From an uncultured Roseburia sp. (GTDB lineage: Bacteria; Bacillota; Clostridia; Lachnospirales; Lachnospiraceae), in NCBI GenBank assembly GCA_910587865.1, contig CAJUNX010000071.1, positions 1-9,380 of the forward strand: DNA of 9,380 nucleotides. Direction: 5' to 3'. How positions within the stretch are numbered: the first letter of the stretch is position 1; each line of letters opens with the position of its first letter. Position numbers and translations under genes: made by a program. Below, in pieces: positions 7,132 through 9,380 of the stretch. Under the pieces are notes generated by a model. It made no database searches and was not told the origin of the DNA. It worked only from the letters and a program-made list of their open reading frames with translations.

Positions 7132-7824
7132 ATGAACAGGATTTTGATTATAGATGATGATAAGGAGCTTTGTGTACTGATCAGGCAGAGTGTTTTACAG
7201 GAAGGCATAGAAGCCGACTGCTGTTATTCCGGAAAAGCCGGTCTGCTGCAACTGAAGGAAAAAGAATACCAGCTTGTCATATTGGATGTTATGATGCCCG
7301 GCTTTGACGGCTTTGAAACTTTGGAGCAGATTAGAAAAGAAAGCAGCCTTCCAATTCTGATGTTTACATCAAAAAATGATAGCGCTTCAAAAGTGCGTGG
7401 TTTACGGGCGGGGGCTGATGACTATCTGACAAAACCTTTTGACATGGACGAGCTGATTGCCCGCATTTTGTCATTGATTAGGCGTTATACCCGTTTTAAC
7501 CCAAAAGACGGGCAGTTACAGACATTTGATTTTGACGGGCTGAGCATTGATTTAAACAGTCGTTCTATCCATGCGGTAAATGGTGATTATGAACTGCCGC
7601 CGAAAGAATTTGATTTACTATTGCTTCTTGCAAAAAATCAGGGAAAGATACTGACAAAGCAGCAAATTTATGAAAATGTATGGGGAGAAGATTATGTCTA
7701 TGATGACAGCAATATTATGGCAATTATCAGCCGTCTGCGGAAAAAGATAGAAGAGAATCCGGGCAATCCACGGTATATACAGACAGTGAAAGGGATTGGC
7801 TATCGTTTCAACAGGGAGGTGTGA
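7132..7824 (+). CDS. OmpR/PhoB-type response regulator
   Basis: A DNA-binding transcription regulator of 230 residues, phosphorylated by a partner histidine kinase. The receiver domain (about 1-115) shows the acidic pocket Asp8-Asp9-Asp10, phospho-acceptor Asp52 in the motif LDVMMPG, Thr79, and Lys101 in the motif YLTKPFD. The C-terminal winged helix (about 130-228) has the usual PPKEFDLLLLL, VWGEDYVYDDSN and TVKGIGYRF elements. I place the start at 7132 because GGAGG at 7117-7121 lies 10 bases before it and the protein then begins MNRILIIDDD. The in-frame ATGs at 7099 and 7111 lie upstream of that site and add residues foreign to the family. The stop TGA is 3 bases before the kinase start, so the two are co-transcribed and probably translationally coupled. 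Likely target: the four direct repeats before the transporter gene at 8966. Its exact signal cannot be read from sequence. Confidence 0.95.
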   Translation: MNRILIIDDDKELCVLIRQSVLQEGIEADCCYSGKAGLLQLKEKEYQLVILDVMMPGFDGFETLEQIRKESSLPILMFTSKNDSASKVRGLRAGADDYLTKPFDMDELIARILSLIRRYTRFNPKDGQLQTFDFDGLSIDLNSRSIHAVNGDYELPPKEFDLLLLLAKNQGKILTKQQIYENVWGEDYVYDDSNIMAIISRLRKKIEENPGNPRYIQTVKGIGYRFNREV

Positions 7825-7827
7825 ATA

Positions 7828-8751
7828 TTGTATACAGAAGCAGTTACGATGATTGCACTGGGTGTTGCGTTTGCTTCGGTTTGCGGGGCTGTTTTTATAG
7901 TCCGGCGTGTGAAAAAGCAGCTGTTAGAAATGTCTGACGCTTTGGAAGATGTAAAAAATGGAAATGGAAACAGGCGTATCTTATCGGAAACACATGAACT
8001 TGTGGCTCCACTTGCTTATGCAATCAACGATATTATCCTGTCCTACGAGAACAGGCTTTCTGCCTGTCGTCAAACAGAAGAAACCAACAGGCAGCTTATG
8101 ACGAGCCTTTCCCATGATGTAAGGACACCGCTCACCACACTGATAGGATATTTGGACGCTGCACATAAGGGGATTGTTGATGGGAAAGAACGTGACGATT
8201 ATATAGAAACAGCCCGCCGGAAAGCCCACGATTTAAAAGAATATATAGATGTGCTTTTTGACTGGTTCAAGCTGGGTTCAAATGAATTTTCGATGAATAT
8301 ATCTATTGTTGATTTAACGGAACTGACACGGAACATACTGATTGACTGGATACCCATATTTGAGGATACACAGATAGATTTCACAGTGGACATTCCGGAG
8401 CAGCCGTTCTGGGTGCAGATTGACCCGGACGGATATATGAGGATATTAAACAATCTGATACAAAATGTGATTTCCCATAGCCATGCGGATAAAATAGAAA
8501 TATCTTTATCAGGGCAGGGAGGAAATATAAAAATTCTTTTGTCGGATAATGGAGTAGGGATTGAGAAGAAGGATTTGAAACATATTTTTGAGCGGCTTTA
8601 TAAATGCGATAGAGGGAGGTCTGAAAAAGGCAGCGGACTTGGTCTGTCTATCGTACATCAACTTGCAGCCAAATTGAATGGAACAATAACAGTGGAAAGC
8701 ACACCGGGAGAGGGAACCGTTTTTACCCTGTTTTTTCCACTGGCAGAATGA
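7828..8751 (+). CDS. Sensor histidine kinase with a single membrane helix
   Basis: Membrane-bound kinase of 307 residues that should phosphorylate the regulator encoded just upstream. One hydrophobic helix (about 5-25) is followed by a positive stretch, RRVKK, which places the rest in the cytoplasm. A HAMP-like linker (about 27-85) leads to the H-box SLSHDVRTPL with His96. The ATPase part has an N-box with Asn208/Asn209 and Asn213, a G1 box DNGVGI (240-245), an F-box FERLYK and a G2 box GSGLGLS (268-274). All catalytic motifs look intact. The start is the TTG at 7828: GGGAGG (7814-7819) lies 8 bases before it, and the regulator's TGA lies immediately upstream in the same frame, so the protein cannot start earlier. 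A start at Met8 is possible but has no ribosome binding site. There is practically no extracytoplasmic sensor domain, so the signal probably arrives within the membrane or through the transporter. Confidence 0.94.
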   Translation: MYTEAVTMIALGVAFASVCGAVFIVRRVKKQLLEMSDALEDVKNGNGNRRILSETHELVAPLAYAINDIILSYENRLSACRQTEETNRQLMTSLSHDVRTPLTTLIGYLDAAHKGIVDGKERDDYIETARRKAHDLKEYIDVLFDWFKLGSNEFSMNISIVDLTELTRNILIDWIPIFEDTQIDFTVDIPEQPFWVQIDPDGYMRILNNLIQNVISHSHADKIEISLSGQGGNIKILLSDNGVGIEKKDLKHIFERLYKCDRGRSEKGSGLGLSIVHQLAAKLNGTITVESTPGEGTVFTLFFPLAE

Positions 8752-8780
8752 ATCAGCGCTGTTTTTTATGGTGGCAATAG

Positions 8781-8811
8781 AATCTCCGTCCTGCGGGGAT
8801 TTTATTTTTTT
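8781..8811 (+). terminator. Intrinsic terminator after the kinase gene
   Basis: AATCTCCG (8781-8788) pairs with CGGGGATT (8794-8801), with one T-G wobble and loop TCCTG, followed by TTA and then a run of seven Ts. It lies 30 bases after the kinase stop and separates the two-component operon from the transporter, which has its own promoter. Confidence 0.88.
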
Positions 8812-8830
8812 AGAGATTTGCTTCTTTAAA

Positions 8831-8872
8831 TGCAAGGTTAATGCAAGGTTCGTGCAAGGTTAATGCAAGGTT
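8831..8872 (+). repeat. Four direct repeats of TGCAAGGTT at 11-bp period (probable regulator binding array)
   Basis: Identical copies of TGCAAGGTT start at 8831, 8842, 8853 and 8864, each separated by two variable bases (AA, CG, AA). The 11-bp period puts all copies on one face of the helix. OmpR-type regulators bind as head-to-tail dimers to direct repeats of this spacing, so four copies would take two dimers. The last copy ends 7 bases before the -10 at 8880, covering the -35 position. Most likely the regulator encoded at 7132-7824 binds here and activates the transporter gene. Confidence 0.85.
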
Positions 8873-8876
8873 GGCG

Positions 8877-8885
8877 TGATAGAAT
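8877..8885 (+). promoter_or_regulatory. Activator-dependent promoter of the ABC-transporter gene
   Basis: TAGAAT (8880-8885) preceded by TG and one base, an extended -10. At 17 bases upstream (8857-8862) there is only AGGTTA, a poor -35 that is part of the repeat array. A good -10 with no -35 next to stacked direct repeats is the classic layout of a promoter that needs its activator. Predicted start is about 8892. Confidence 0.7.
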
Positions 8886-8891
8886 AGTAGA

Positions 8892-8965
8892 CATGAAAAG
8901 GAGGTAAAATCCTCTGTTCCTGCAAAGGCAGTCGCATTTTACTCCGCAAAACAAGGAGGATTGCA
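8892..8965 (+). promoter_or_regulatory. Transporter leader with alternative hairpins and a second AGGAGG
   Basis: The predicted leader is about 74 bases. GGAG plus TAAAAT (8900-8910, one bulged G) can pair with ATTTTACTCC (8936-8945), enclosing a small CTGC/GCAG hairpin (8920-8931). Alternatively, AATCCTCT (8908-8915) can pair with AGGAGGATT (8954-8962), which would hide the transporter's own ribosome binding site. The two folds share 8908-8910 and exclude each other. A four-codon frame, ATG AAA AGG AGG TAA (8893-8907), begins almost at the predicted transcript start. Folding is read by eye and is not energy-calculated. Confidence 0.45.
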
Positions 8966-9380
8966 ATGAGCAAATATGTAATTGAAACAAAAAATCTCAC
9001 AAAACAATATGGAACACAAAAAAGTGTTGCCAATCTGAATATCCATGTTCAGAAAGGGCGTATCTATGGTCTGCTTGGCAGAAATGGAGCCGGAAAGACA
9101 ACAACCATGAAGATGCTGCTTGGACTTACACAACCGACTTCCGGGGAAGTGACGATTTGGGGGAAACCCTTACAGGCAAATGAAAAAAAGCTGTTGCCCC
9201 GTATTGGCAGCCTGATTGAATCCCCCGGCTTCTATCCTAATCTCACAGCTACCGAAAATCTGCGCATTTTTGCTACCCTGCGGGGTGTGCCGAACCGAGG
9301 CGCAATTAAAAACGCACTTGATCTGGTTGGTCTGCCTTACAAAGATAAAAAGCTGTTTTCCCAATATTCACTTGGTATGA
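8966..9380 (+). CDS. ABC-transporter ATPase, bacitracin/lantibiotic-protection type (partial, 3' end outside window)
   Basis: The first 138 residues of an ATP-binding subunit that would power export or removal of a compound by membrane partners encoded beyond the right edge. Walker A is GRNGAGKT at 38-45. The usual Q-loop glutamine is replaced by Glu85 in SLIESPGFYPNLT, an 'E-loop' known from lantibiotic-immunity (LanF-type) transporters, and the signature region begins as YSLGM at 134-138, just before the window ends. Walker B is not visible. The N-terminus (TKNLTKQYG, GRIYGLLGRNGAGKTTTMKMLLGL) is typical of the BcrA / lantibiotic-protection ATPases found beside two-component systems in clostridia, such as the Cpr locus of Clostridioides difficile. 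The start is set by AGGAGG (8954-8959) 6 bases before the ATG. Control is probably by the neighbouring regulator. Substrate is inferred only from family and context. Confidence 0.92.
   Translation, partial: MSKYVIETKNLTKQYGTQKSVANLNIHVQKGRIYGLLGRNGAGKTTTMKMLLGLTQPTSGEVTIWGKPLQANEKKLLPRIGSLIESPGFYPNLTATENLRIFATLRGVPNRGAIKNALDLVGLPYKDKKLFSQYSLGM

Noticed and set aside
1..9380. CRISPR array, tRNA or rRNA genes, insertion sequences or integrase genes
   Set aside because: None was seen: the only regular repeats are the four 11-bp-step copies at 8831-8872, far too short for a CRISPR array, and no transposase or recombinase motifs appear in any frame.

Overview
The window looks like chromosomal DNA of an anaerobic, gut-type Firmicute, most likely a clostridium of the Lachnospiraceae kind. 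This rests on strong AGGAGG ribosome binding sites, TTGACA/TATAAT-type promoters with extended -10 elements, a single-chain pyruvate:ferredoxin oxidoreductase as the central pyruvate enzyme, and a clostridial-style regulator, kinase and ABC-transporter locus. The assignment is inferred from gene content and signals, not from a database match. All genes lie on the + strand.

Layout: (1) 1-1634 is the 3' half of carB, the large subunit of carbamoyl-phosphate synthase, cut by the left edge and followed by a likely intrinsic terminator. (2) 1635-1968 is a gene-free gap with a good promoter (TTCAAA, 17 bp, TATAAT) for the next gene. (3) 1969-3003 encodes an aldo/keto reductase of the YghZ / L-glyceraldehyde-3-phosphate reductase type. 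(4) A strong promoter at 3072-3100 leads into 3153-6698, a complete pyruvate:ferredoxin oxidoreductase with all its cofactor motifs and codon use suggesting high expression. (5) 6699-7131 holds no credible gene, but has a long intrinsic terminator and a near-consensus promoter. (6) 7132-8751 is a two-gene operon for an OmpR-type response regulator and a small histidine kinase, ended by a terminator. (7) 8752-8965 is a dense regulatory gap: a terminator, four exact direct repeats of TGCAAGGTT at an 11-bp period, a promoter with a good extended -10 but no -35, and a leader that can fold in mutually exclusive ways. (8) 8966-9380 is the start of an ABC-transporter ATPase of the bacitracin/lantibiotic-protection type, cut by the right edge.

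How the genes work together: the first half is housekeeping (carbamoyl phosphate, sugar-phosphate/aldehyde reduction, pyruvate oxidation), and the genes appear to be independent transcription units. The last quarter is a self-contained stress module. The kinase has almost no extracytoplasmic part. The regulator probably binds the 11-bp repeats and switches on the transporter, which by family resemblance would protect against lantibiotics or other cell-envelope-active peptides. The most interesting part of the window is the regulatory architecture at 8781-8965: stacked activator sites in place of a -35 box, followed by a leader that could hide or expose the transporter's ribosome binding site. 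The gene families are known; this particular control region is the element worth testing.
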